Position numbers and translations under genes: made by a program. From contig CATEEE010000056.1 of the NCBI GenBank assembly GCA_949499045.1, positions 1 to 23,391 of the forward strand: DNA of 23,391 bases, written 5' to 3'. Shown one piece after another: positions 1 through 6,946 of the stretch. Under the pieces are notes generated by a model. The model was not told the DNA's origin, searched no databases, and saw only the letters and a program-made list of their open reading frames with translations. This DNA is from Marinobacterium sp. xm-d-530 (lineage in GTDB: Bacteria > Pseudomonadota > Gammaproteobacteria > Pseudomonadales > Balneatricaceae). Position 1 is the first letter of the stretch. Each line of letters starts with the position of its first letter.

Positions 1-626
1 AGATCTGTGCCTAGATCGATGGCCAGTTGGTTGACTAGGTATCCACCAAAACAGAATCCAACCATCCCCAGTTTCCCACTGCTGAACTCGTGATTCTTTA
101 TAAACTGGGCTGCTGCAATGAAGTCTGCGACGATTTTGCTTCGTTCCAGTGTGCGCTGCATTGCGCGACCCTCGTCGTCATTACCTGGGTATCCACCCAA
201 TGGGTAGAGGGCATCTGGTGCAAAAGCGATGTAACCGGCTTTAGCCAGGCGTCGTGCAACGTCCTCAATGTAAGGATTTAAACCACGGTTCTCATGGGCA
301 ACCAGTACTGTTGGAGCGTCATTCATCTCATCAACACCTGCTGGTACTACTAAGTATCCTCGACCTTTTCCATGACCTTCAGGCGAATCAAACTCGACAT
401 ATCTTCCCTTGATCTCTGGATCATTAAATGAGACCTGCTCTGCCAGAGCATAGTTAGGTGTCAGTGCCGTTGTCATTGCGCCTAGAGTTAAGCCTGCAAT
501 GCCTAAAGTACCTAGGCGTGCTAGGAAGGTTCGTCGGTCGATATCACCGTGTGCGTATTCGTCGTACCAATCAAACGCGACCTGAGGAATGGTCAGTGGG
601 GTTTGTTCTTTTTGTTGCATATCCAT
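1..626 (-). CDS. Dienelactone hydrolase family protein with Tat signal (partial, 3' end outside window)
   Basis: An open frame of 208 codons runs from an ATG at 626 off the left edge. It is a putative alpha/beta-hydrolase of the dienelactone hydrolase (YghX-like) family, enzymes that open lactone or ester bonds using a Cys-His-Asp triad. Visible are a twin-arginine motif DRRTFLA at residues 30-36, a hydrophobic stretch at about 41-56 and an AxA-type site (ALA, 60-62), so export by the Tat system is expected. HENRG (111-115) supplies the conserved Glu near the active site, and GFCFGG (190-195) holds the nucleophile Cys192. The Asp and His of the triad lie beyond the edge. An AGGAG ribosome binding site (634-638) stands 7 nt before the 626 start, which favours it over the second ATG at 620. 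The gene is divergent from the small lipoprotein gene. The true substrate is unknown. Confidence 0.88.
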   Translation of the reverse strand, partial: MDMQQKEQTPLTIPQVAFDWYDEYAHGDIDRRTFLARLGTLGIAGLTLGAMTTALTPNYALAEQVSFNDPEIKGRYVEFDSPEGHGKGRGYLVVPAGVDEMNDAPTVLVAHENRGLNPYIEDVARRLAKAGYIAFAPDALYPLGGYPGNDDEGRAMQRTLERSKIVADFIAAAQFIKNHEFSSGKLGMVGFCFGGYLVNQLAIDLGTD

Positions 627-701
627 GGTTGCACTCCTGTGCTGATTATTTATAGATACTCTTTTGGCTATACGTCGGTTTCTTACTACTGGAGCAAACT
701 C

Positions 702-707
702 TATAAT
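702..707 (+). promoter_or_regulatory. Candidate sigma-70 -10 box for the lipoprotein/hypothetical operon
   Basis: A perfect TATAAT lies 32 bp before the ATG at 739. The hexamer 17 bp upstream (TTTCTT, 679-684) is a poor -35. The call therefore rests on the -10 match and its sensible distance from the gene. Confidence 0.4.
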
Positions 708-738
708 GAGTCTCTTATTTATAGCTCAGGACCTCCAA

Positions 739-810
739 ATGCGCCTAATGACATTTTTATTAACGGCCCTACTGTTGTCTGGTTGCGTGCCATTCGTGCC
801 GTTTATCTAG
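739..810 (+). CDS. Putative 23-residue lipoprotein
   Basis: This very short frame starts at ATG 739 and ends at TAG 808-810. It encodes a compact signal peptide with Arg at position 2, a hydrophobic core, and a lipobox LLSGC whose Cys16 would be lipidated. The mature peptide would be only eight residues, CVPFVPFI. An AGGA ribosome binding site (728-731) sits 7 nt before the ATG, and a TATAAT box lies just upstream. The following gene starts 4 nt after this stop and has no obvious ribosome binding site of its own, which suggests translational coupling and supports real translation here. No function can be given. Very small lipoproteins such as entericidins are known, but I see no family match to them. 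The main alternative is a chance frame or a regulatory leader peptide. Confidence 0.55.
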   Translation: MRLMTFLLTALLLSGCVPFVPFI

Positions 811-814
811 TTCT

Positions 815-1312
815 ATGCCAACCGATTTCACTATCAATCGCTTCACCACCGAATTCTCACCTTCTGAAGACCGAATTCGAATGGTGGTTGAAGATAGTCA
901 GCAGAAAACGATTGTCATTTGGCTAACACGTCGTCTTTTGATGCGGCTCATTGAGGCGATGGTGAAGGCGATTGAGTCTGAAACCCAAGGACGCCCTGAG
1001 TCGGACACCCTGCAATCGTTTACTCAACACCGTGCCCAACACGCTCAGGTCGAAGAGTCGCCTGTGAGGGCTGTTGAGGGCTGTTCTGAGTGGCTAATCA
1101 ATCGTGTGGACCTAAACGTGTCTCATGAGCGTCTGACGTTAAAGCTCTTTTCTGATGATGAGTGTGCAACCCTGCCCATGCCCCGCGTTAATGCTCGTCA
1201 GTGGCTGAACATTATGTACCGACTGTTTGAGGCTGCTGAGTGGCCTTTTGAGCAGTGGCCTAGTTGGCTACAGCAGTCATCCTCTGTGACCCAACCGGCT
1301 CTTGTTCATTAA
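815..1312 (+). CDS. Uncharacterised 165-residue protein
   Basis: I do not recognise a named family. The predicted protein is soluble and has no signal peptide or membrane segment. The N-terminal part (about 5-55) alternates short beta-like stretches with charged residues and then an amphipathic helix containing IWLTRRLLMRLIEAMV (about 34-49). The middle (about 56-85) is polar and probably disordered. The C-terminal part (about 88-155) is again mixed alpha/beta, with a tryptophan-rich end (WPFEQWPSWL). It starts 4 nt after the stop of the tiny lipoprotein, in another frame, and lacks a Shine-Dalgarno sequence, so translation is probably coupled. The gap to the permease gene is 24 nt, so the three genes are likely one transcript. 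Coding quality looks ordinary for the region. Confidence 0.75.
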   Translation: MPTDFTINRFTTEFSPSEDRIRMVVEDSQQKTIVIWLTRRLLMRLIEAMVKAIESETQGRPESDTLQSFTQHRAQHAQVEESPVRAVEGCSEWLINRVDLNVSHERLTLKLFSDDECATLPMPRVNARQWLNIMYRLFEAAEWPFEQWPSWLQQSSSVTQPALVH

Positions 1313-1336
1313 TCGCTCTATGAAGGATCCTTGATC

Positions 1337-2101
1337 ATGCTCGATTCTATTAACGGCCTGCTTCCAGATTTTCTGAGCGCGTCAGAATCTTGGTTTCTGA
1401 TTGTGCTCGCGGGCTTCACCTCACTACTGACGGCAACGCTTGGCATCGGTGGTGGTGCGCTTTTGCTCGCAGTTATGGCGCAGATTATGCCGCTTACCGC
1501 ACTGATTCCAGTGCATGGTTTTGTCCAGTTTGGCTCAAATTTTAATCGGGCACTGCTGACATGGCGCCATATCGATCGTCCATTGATCATTCAGTTTATG
1601 ATGGGTGCATTGATTGGTGCGGTGATTGCATCATTTATCGTAGTGCAGCTCCCGCTGACTTGGATCCAAATAGCCGTTGGCGTTTTTATCTTATGGATCG
1701 TTTGGGGCCCGAAACCAAAAGGGGATGGTCTCTCTCCAAAGGGAGCGGTAGTCGCGGGTGGTCTAACGACGATTATCTCGATGTTTGTTGGAGCGACTGG
1801 ACCTTTAGTTGGTGGGCTTGTTTACCGCACCGGTGCTGAAAAACTGACGAAAGTTGCGACCATGGCGGCTGCTTTAACAGGGCAGCATCTATTAAAAGGT
1901 GTTGTGTTTGCTTTCGTTGGTTTCTCTTTTCTTGAGTGGTTACCTCTGATTGCGCTGATGATTCTATCGGGTTCTGTTGGCACGTGGGTTGGGCTCAACA
2001 TCCTGCATAAGATGTCATCTGAACTCTTTAATCAGCTGTTTCGGTTGGTTATTACCCTTCTTGCACTGCGCCTGCTTTGGCAGGGAATTCAGGCGTTTTA
2101 G
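1337..2101 (+). CDS. TauE/SafE family membrane permease
   Basis: A 254-residue polytopic inner-membrane protein of the TauE/SafE (DUF81) family, whose members are linked to export of sulfite, sulfoacetate and related anions. The N-terminal half contains the glycine-rich stretch LGIGGGALLLAV (35-46), followed by a conserved-looking loop (PVHGFVQFGSN, 58-68). A similar repeat begins at about residue 130, with glycine-rich segments around VAGGLTTIISMFVGATGPLVGG, giving the internal duplication and roughly eight membrane spans typical of the family. I chose ATG 1337 because AAGGA (1323-1327) is 9 nt upstream. The TTG at 1331 is in frame but too close to that site. The stop codon overlaps the convergent exporter gene by 4 bp. 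The substrate cannot be read from sequence. Confidence 0.88.
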   Translation: MLDSINGLLPDFLSASESWFLIVLAGFTSLLTATLGIGGGALLLAVMAQIMPLTALIPVHGFVQFGSNFNRALLTWRHIDRPLIIQFMMGALIGAVIASFIVVQLPLTWIQIAVGVFILWIVWGPKPKGDGLSPKGAVVAGGLTTIISMFVGATGPLVGGLVYRTGAEKLTKVATMAAALTGQHLLKGVVFAFVGFSFLEWLPLIALMILSGSVGTWVGLNILHKMSSELFNQLFRLVITLLALRLLWQGIQAF

Positions 2102-2706
2102 GGAAGCAGTACTAACCCAGCCGCTGCTGTCAGTGCCGTTGCTGTGAAGCGTGCCAGCCATTTGGTGTTGGACTCATCAGATAGCTTCTTCTGCAGCCAA
2201 CGACCACCCGACGCATAAGCAATTATTGCTCCGATCTCTATTACAATAAATGTTCCACCCATGATGGTGACCTGATCGGCAATATTAGCTGTGGGGTCCA
2301 TGAATTGTGGGAAGAACGCTGTAAAGATCAAGATCAACTTAGGGTTGGTTGATGCGACGATTGCTTCTGATCTAGCCATCTCCCAGATTTTGGTCTCTGG
2401 TGCTTCGACACTGTTCAGGTTAACTTGGGCACGCAGTGACTGCCACGCCATGTAGAGTAAGTAAGCAGCACCGATTAGCTTCATGACGAAGAAAGCATGT
2501 TCGCTCAGTGCCAGAAGTGCTTCTAGGCCATAGGCTAGCAGAACCAACATGACGACCATGACGGGTAGGCGCGCAAGACCTGCCACCGATGCGGCAAACA
2601 GGGAGGTACGTGTACCGTGGATCAGTGCTATCAAATTATTGGGGCCCGGGAAAAAGTTCATCCCGATACAGGCTGGAAGAAAGATCCACCATTGAGCTTC
2701 GTTCAT
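2098..2706 (-). CDS. LysE/RhtB family amino-acid exporter
   Basis: A 202-residue inner-membrane protein of the LysE/RhtB superfamily, whose members export amino acids such as homoserine, threonine, leucine and cysteine derivatives. The family-typical N-terminus with PGPNN (20-24) and about six hydrophobic segments are visible. The NPK motif (ASTNPKLILIFTAFFPQF) in the middle matches RhtB-type proteins. I place the start at ATG 2706, with AGGGGA just upstream. A longer in-frame reading to 2796 would run deep into the preceding gene and adds a non-hydrophobic, family-unlike leader. It is the second gene of a pair with the ArgO-like exporter (8-nt gap). Its end overlaps the TauE-like gene by 4 bp. 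Substrate unknown. Confidence 0.87.
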   Translation of the reverse strand: MNEAQWWIFLPACIGMNFFPGPNNLIALIHGTRTSLFAASVAGLARLPVMVVMLVLLAYGLEALLALSEHAFFVMKLIGAAYLLYMAWQSLRAQVNLNSVEAPETKIWEMARSEAIVASTNPKLILIFTAFFPQFMDPTANIADQVTIMGGTFIVIEIGAIIAYASGGRWLQKKLSDESNTKWLARFTATALTAAAGLVLLP

Positions 2707-2714
2707 ATCTTCCC

Positions 2715-3341
2715 CTATTTCCCCAAAGAGTCGGTTAGCAGCAAGTAGGCTATTGTCCACATGGTGATGGCTACAAGGCAATCTAGAACCCGCCATGCAA
2801 TTGAATTGGCAAAGAGTGGTGTAAGTGCTCTTGCTCCGTAACTAATCGTTAGAAACCAAAATAGTGAAAAACTGGAAGCACCGGCTGCGAACCAATAGGT
2901 ATCTAAGCTGTTATAACGTCCAGCAATGCTGCCCAGAAGCACAACCGTATCAAGGTAGACATGTGGATTAAGTAAACTTAACGCGGCGGTTGCGAACAAT
3001 GCTGCAGAAAGGGTGCTAAAGCCGTTACTATTATTGGCTTGTAGGGTGTTGCTCTTCAGTGCTGACAGCCCAGCTTTGCAGCCATAGAGTATTAAGAAGG
3101 CAGCACCGCCCCAAGTCACTAAAGTTAAAAAGAGTTCTGATCGGTTAATTAAAGCGCCCATACCGGCTGCACCCGCAAAAATTAACAAGGTGTCGATCAA
3201 TGCGCAGGTGAGGGCAATCTGCCAAAAGTAGTGTCGCTTAACCCCTTGTGTTAACACAAAGGCATTCTGGGCACCAATCGCTGCGATGAGGCTAGCTCCG
3301 GTAATAGCACCTGTAATGTAAGCAGTCGGTAGCAGTGTCAT
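2715..3341 (-). CDS. argO: ArgO-type arginine/lysine exporter (LysE family)
   Basis: A 208-residue inner-membrane protein close in length to E. coli ArgO (211), which exports L-arginine and its analogue canavanine. The hallmark N-terminal motif GAQNAFVLTQG (23-33) and the LNPHVYLDT motif (124-132) are present, along with about six hydrophobic spans. It is followed 8 nt later by a second LysE/RhtB family exporter, so the two are probably cotranscribed. In E. coli this gene is controlled by ArgP and Lrp, but I could not identify such sites here. The only space between it and the upstream ssb gene is 69 bp and contains a terminator-like hairpin, so its promoter position is unclear. Specificity for arginine, lysine or both is inferred from family. 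Confidence 0.85.
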   Translation of the reverse strand: MTLLPTAYITGAITGASLIAAIGAQNAFVLTQGVKRHYFWQIALTCALIDTLLIFAGAAGMGALINRSELFLTLVTWGGAAFLILYGCKAGLSALKSNTLQANNSNGFSTLSAALFATAALSLLNPHVYLDTVVLLGSIAGRYNSLDTYWFAAGASSFSLFWFLTISYGARALTPLFANSIAWRVLDCLVAITMWTIAYLLLTDSLGK

Positions 3342-3349
3342 AGTCGGTC

Positions 3350-3384
3350 CAAACTAAAAGAAGCCACGGAGTGCGTGGCTTCTT
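3350..3384 (-). terminator. Intrinsic terminator after ssb, directly before argO
   Basis: An 11-bp perfect stem (3358-3368 pairing with 3374-3384, arms AAGAAGCCACG/CGTGGCTTCTT) encloses a 5-nt loop. On the minus strand it is followed by a TTTTAGTTT tract (3349-3357), as expected for termination of ssb transcripts. A smaller AT-rich 7-bp stem (3398-3404 with 3409-3415, TTTAAAC/GTTTAAA) spans the ssb stop codon just before it. The hairpin ends only 16 bp ahead of the argO ATG. Confidence 0.8.
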
Positions 3385-3410
3385 GATGAGTGTCCTATTT
3401 AAACCATCGT

Positions 3411-3926
3411 TTAAAATGGGATGTCATCGTCAAAGTCGTCAAACGCAGGTGGCTGCTGTTGAGGCGCTTGTTGTTGCGGTGCCTGCTGAGGCGCTTGTTG
3501 ACGCGGTGCGCTCTGCTGCGGCTGTTGGTTGTAACCCATATCGCCACCCTGCTGTTGGTAACCACCACCCATGTTGTCGCCACCACCGTTGCGGCCATCA
3601 AGCATCTGCATCTCGCTCGCTACGATTTCAGTCGTGTAGCGATCTTGGCCATCTTGACCCTGCCATTTACGGGTACGCAGTGCACCCTCAACGTAGACTT
3701 TTGAACCTTTGCGAAGGTACTCACCTGCAATCTCTGCAAGGCGGTTAAAGAATACAATGCGGTGCCACTCGGTACGTTCGTTCATTTGCCCCGTGTTCTT
3801 GTCTTTCCAAGAGTCACTGGTTGCCAGTGTGATGTTGGTAACCGCACCACCATTAGGCATGTAACGAGTCTCAGGGTCACCACCAATGTTACCCACTAGA
3901 ATTACTTTATTAATACCGCGTGCCAT
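3411..3926 (-). CDS. ssb: Single-stranded DNA-binding protein
   Basis: A 171-residue SSB that coats single-stranded DNA in replication, recombination and repair. The OB-fold covers about residues 1-110, beginning MARGINKVILVGNIGGDPE, with the aromatic DNA-stacking residues Trp40, Trp54, Phe60 and Trp88 in the expected places. A Gly/Gln/Pro-rich flexible linker (about 111-160, with repeated QQAP units) follows. The acidic tip DDDIPF (166-171), which docks partner proteins, is intact. The start at 3926 has GGAG 6 nt upstream. It is divergent from uvrA across a 141-bp gap, an arrangement also seen in E. coli. A hairpin terminator follows the stop. Confidence 0.98.
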   Translation of the reverse strand: MARGINKVILVGNIGGDPETRYMPNGGAVTNITLATSDSWKDKNTGQMNERTEWHRIVFFNRLAEIAGEYLRKGSKVYVEGALRTRKWQGQDGQDRYTTEIVASEMQMLDGRNGGGDNMGGGYQQQGGDMGYNQQPQQSAPRQQAPQQAPQQQAPQQQPPAFDDFDDDIPF

Positions 3927-4034
3927 TCTTATCTCCGCACAAAAACTTTAATCAATTTAGGTTACTTTAACAGATCAAAAGCGGCGATTCAGCCGTAATT
4001 GCAATCTACTTATCAGTCGTATTGAACTGCATGA

Positions 4035-4040
4035 TATAGT
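4035..4040 (+). promoter_or_regulatory. Candidate -10 box for uvrA
   Basis: TATAGT lies 27 bp before the uvrA ATG in the ssb-uvrA gap. No convincing -35 is found at 16-18 bp upstream, so confidence is low. No LexA operator of the CTG-N10-CAG type overlaps it. Confidence 0.35.
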
Positions 4041-4067
4041 ACTCGTTTTTTCACGGCCGGAGCAGTA

Positions 4068-6890
4068 ATGGACACAATTCTGGTACGCGGTGCGCGCACC
4101 CATAACCTTAAAGGGATCGATCTAGAGATTCCCCGCGATAAGTTAGTCGTGGTCACCGGCCTGTCGGGTTCGGGTAAGTCCTCACTCGCCTTTGATACGC
4201 TCTATGCCGAGGGACAAAGGCGCTATGTGGAGTCACTCTCTACCTATGCGCGTCAGTTCCTATCGATGATGGAAAAACCTGAGGTGGACCATATTGAAGG
4301 TCTCTCGCCGGCGATTTCTATTGAGCAGAAGTCGACCTCCCATAACCCGCGTTCAACCGTTGGTACCATTACAGAGATCTATGACTACCTTCGTCTTCTC
4401 TATGCTCGAGCAGGTGAACCACGTTGTCCTGATCATGACCTGCCTCTGAAGGCGCAAACCATCAGTCAGATGGTCGATCAAGTGCTGGCATTGCCAGAGG
4501 GATCTAAACTGATGCTACTGGCGCCTGTTGTTCAGGACCGAAAAGGTGAGCATCTGCACACTTTGAATGAGTTAAGGGCCCAGGGCTTTGTCCGAGCACG
4601 GATTGATGGCACCGTTGTTGATTTAGATGATGTACCCGCGCTTGATAAGAACAAGAAGCACCGTATTGATGTGGTCGTGGATCGTTTTAAAGTGCGTTCC
4701 GATCTGCAGCAGCGCCTGGCTGAGTCGTTTGAAACCGCGATTAATCTTACTGACGGTTTGGCGACAGTTGATTGGATGGATGAGGGTGCCGGTGATGAGA
4801 TGATCTTCTCTGCGCGCTTTGCATGTCCTAAGTGTGGACACTCAATTCAAGAGTTAGAGCCGCGCCTCTTCTCTTTTAACAACCCGCACGGTGCCTGCCC
4901 AAGCTGTGATGGTTTGGGTGTTAAGCAGTATTTTGACCCCAACAAGGTTGTGCAAGATAACACCCTGACGCTCTCTGAAGGGGCAATTCGGGGTTGGGAT
5001 CGTCGCACGCTCTACTATTTTCAACAGCTTAAAGCGGTCGCTGAACACTACGACTTTGACATTGATACACCGTTTAAAGATCTGAGTAAAAAGCATCAAG
5101 AGGTAATCCTCTATGGCAGTGGTACTGAGACGGTGCCATTCCGCTACCTGAATGATCGTGGTGATATTGTCTCTAAAGCGCATGCATTTGAAGGGGTTAT
5201 CAACAATCTAGAGCGACGCTACAAAGAGACTGAGTCAGACATGGTGCGTGATGACTTAGCGAAGTACATCAATATGCAGCCTTGTCCGAGTTGTTCTGGC
5301 AGCCGCCTCCGTCGTGAAGCGCGCCACGTGTTCATTGATGACAAGACTCTGCCTGAGCTTGTGCGTTACCCCATTGGTTCAGCGTTGGACTACTTCAATG
5401 GCTTAAAATTAGAGGGTAAACAGGGTGAGATCGCTGAGAAAGTTCTTAAGGAGATCAGAGAGCGACTTAGTTTTCTGGTCAATGTCGGGCTCGATTACCT
5501 ATCCCTAGAGCGCAGTGCAGAGACGCTATCAGGCGGTGAGGCACAGCGTATCCGTTTGGCCAGTCAGATAGGCGCAGGTCTTGTCGGTGTAATGTATATC
5601 CTTGATGAGCCATCGATTGGTCTGCACCAACGCGACAATGAGCGCCTGTTGAAGACGCTTGAGCATCTTCGCGACCTGGGTAATACCGTGATTGTCGTTG
5701 AGCACGATGAGGATGCTATCCGCCAAGCAGATCATATTATTGATATTGGCCCGGGTGCCGGTGTTCATGGTGGTGAGGTTGTTGGTTCAGGTAGTTACGA
5801 GGATATTGTTAATAGTGAGCGCTCACTTACGGGGCAGTATTTGTCGGGTAAGCGTGCTATCGAGGTGCCTAAACAGCGTCACGAGCGTGACCCTAAAAAG
5901 TCGTTGAAGCTGTTGGGGGCTTCTGGCAATAACTTGCAAAACGTCGACCTAGAGATTCCGGTCGGTCTGTTTACTTGTATCACGGGTGTGTCGGGTTCGG
6001 GTAAATCGACGTTAATTAATAATACACTCTACCCGATTGCAGCAACTGAACTGAATAACGCGACGACCTTAACCCCTGCTCCATACAAAAAGGTAGTGGG
6101 TATGGACCACTTCGATAAGGTGATCGATATCGATCAGAGCCCAATCGGCCGTACCCCTCGTTCAAACCCTGCGACCTACACCGGTATTTTTACTCAGGTA
6201 CGTGAGCTATTTGCCGGTACTCAAGAGGCTCGTTCACGTGGTTACAAACCCGGACGATTTAGTTTCAACGTTAAAGGTGGACGCTGCGAAGCCTGTCAGG
6301 GTGATGGTGTCATTAAGGTAGAGATGCACTTCCTGCCAGACGTTTACGTGCCTTGTGATGTCTGTAAAGGGAAGCGTTATAACCGTGAAACCCTTGAGGT
6401 TCAGTACAAGGGTAAAAACATCCACGAGGTGCTTGATCAAACGGTTGAGGACGCACGAGAGTTCTTCGATGCTATTCCAGCTTTGGCGCGCCGATTGCAA
6501 ACACTGATTGATGTTGGTCTGAGTTACATTCGATTAGGCCAGGCCGCAACGACTCTGTCGGGTGGTGAAGCGCAGCGTGTTAAGTTGGCTAAAGAGCTGT
6601 CTAAGCGCGATACAGGGAAAACACTCTACATTCTCGATGAGCCGACGACCGGTCTGCACTTCTATGACATTGAGCAGTTGTTGACGGTCCTAAATCGTCT
6701 GCGCGATCACGGCAATACCATTGTTGTCATTGAGCACAACTTGGATGTTATAAAGACGGCAGATTGGATTGTGGATTTGGGACCAGAAGGGGGCAGCGGC
6801 GGTGGCCGTATTGTTGCCGAAGGTACCCCTGAGCAGGTGGCTGACACCAAAGGATCAGAGACAGGTCGTTTTCTGAAACCGATGCTCTAA
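4068..6890 (+). CDS. uvrA: UvrABC excinuclease subunit A
   Basis: A 940-residue UvrA, the same length as the E. coli protein. It is the dimeric ABC-type ATPase that finds bulky DNA lesions and loads UvrB in nucleotide excision repair. The first nucleotide-binding domain has Walker A GLSGSGKSS with Lys37. The first zinc module has CPKC at 253-256 and CPSC about 24 residues later. The signature LSGGEAQRIRLA and Walker B YILDEPS follow. The second domain has Walker A GVSGSGKST with Lys646, a zinc finger beginning Cys740 (CEAC...CDVC), the signature LSGGEAQRVKLA and YILDEPTTGLH. All key residues are present. The ATG has GGAG 5 nt upstream. A strong hairpin terminator follows. SOS control is usual in relatives, but no clear LexA box is visible here. 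Confidence 0.99.
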   Translation: MDTILVRGARTHNLKGIDLEIPRDKLVVVTGLSGSGKSSLAFDTLYAEGQRRYVESLSTYARQFLSMMEKPEVDHIEGLSPAISIEQKSTSHNPRSTVGTITEIYDYLRLLYARAGEPRCPDHDLPLKAQTISQMVDQVLALPEGSKLMLLAPVVQDRKGEHLHTLNELRAQGFVRARIDGTVVDLDDVPALDKNKKHRIDVVVDRFKVRSDLQQRLAESFETAINLTDGLATVDWMDEGAGDEMIFSARFACPKCGHSIQELEPRLFSFNNPHGACPSCDGLGVKQYFDPNKVVQDNTLTLSEGAIRGWDRRTLYYFQQLKAVAEHYDFDIDTPFKDLSKKHQEVILYGSGTETVPFRYLNDRGDIVSKAHAFEGVINNLERRYKETESDMVRDDLAKYINMQPCPSCSGSRLRREARHVFIDDKTLPELVRYPIGSALDYFNGLKLEGKQGEIAEKVLKEIRERLSFLVNVGLDYLSLERSAETLSGGEAQRIRLASQIGAGLVGVMYILDEPSIGLHQRDNERLLKTLEHLRDLGNTVIVVEHDEDAIRQADHIIDIGPGAGVHGGEVVGSGSYEDIVNSERSLTGQYLSGKRAIEVPKQRHERDPKKSLKLLGASGNNLQNVDLEIPVGLFTCITGVSGSGKSTLINNTLYPIAATELNNATTLTPAPYKKVVGMDHFDKVIDIDQSPIGRTPRSNPATYTGIFTQVRELFAGTQEARSRGYKPGRFSFNVKGGRCEACQGDGVIKVEMHFLPDVYVPCDVCKGKRYNRETLEVQYKGKNIHEVLDQTVEDAREFFDAIPALARRLQTLIDVGLSYIRLGQAATTLSGGEAQRVKLAKELSKRDTGKTLYILDEPTTGLHFYDIEQLLTVLNRLRDHGNTIVVIEHNLDVIKTADWIVDLGPEGGSGGGRIVAEGTPEQVADTKGSETGRFLKPML

Positions 6891-6903
6891 ATCTTAAGCG
6901 CAC

Positions 6904-6933
6904 AAAAAAGCCGGCCTATTGGCCGGCTTTTTT
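6904..6933. terminator. Bidirectional terminator between uvrA and ilvD
   Basis: A perfect 13-bp inverted repeat (6904-6916 with 6921-6933) has a TATT loop. The GC-rich core GCCGGCC is flanked by A6 on the left and T6 on the right, so it gives a U-tract on both strands. It lies 13 bp after the uvrA stop and 13 bp after the ilvD stop on the other strand, serving both convergent genes. Confidence 0.93.
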
Positions 6934-6946
6934 ATCGTGTTTGCGA

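Noticed and set aside
549..926. 125-codon plus-strand frame spanning the start of the first two genes
   Set aside because: It runs across the divergent promoter gap and over both the exported hydrolase and the lipoprotein/hypothetical genes in other frames; no ribosome site.
2707..2796. N-terminal extension of the second LysE-family exporter
   Set aside because: The extra 30 residues overlap argO, are unlike the family and the ATG at 2706 has a better ribosome site.
3462..3520. Short tandem repeats resembling a repeat array
   Set aside because: These are the Gln/Pro codon repeats of the SSB linker (QQAP units), not a CRISPR or intergenic repeat.
4025..4044. Possible LexA operator over the uvrA -10 region
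   Set aside because: Only the left CTG half is present; the right half reads TAC instead of CAG, so the match is too weak.
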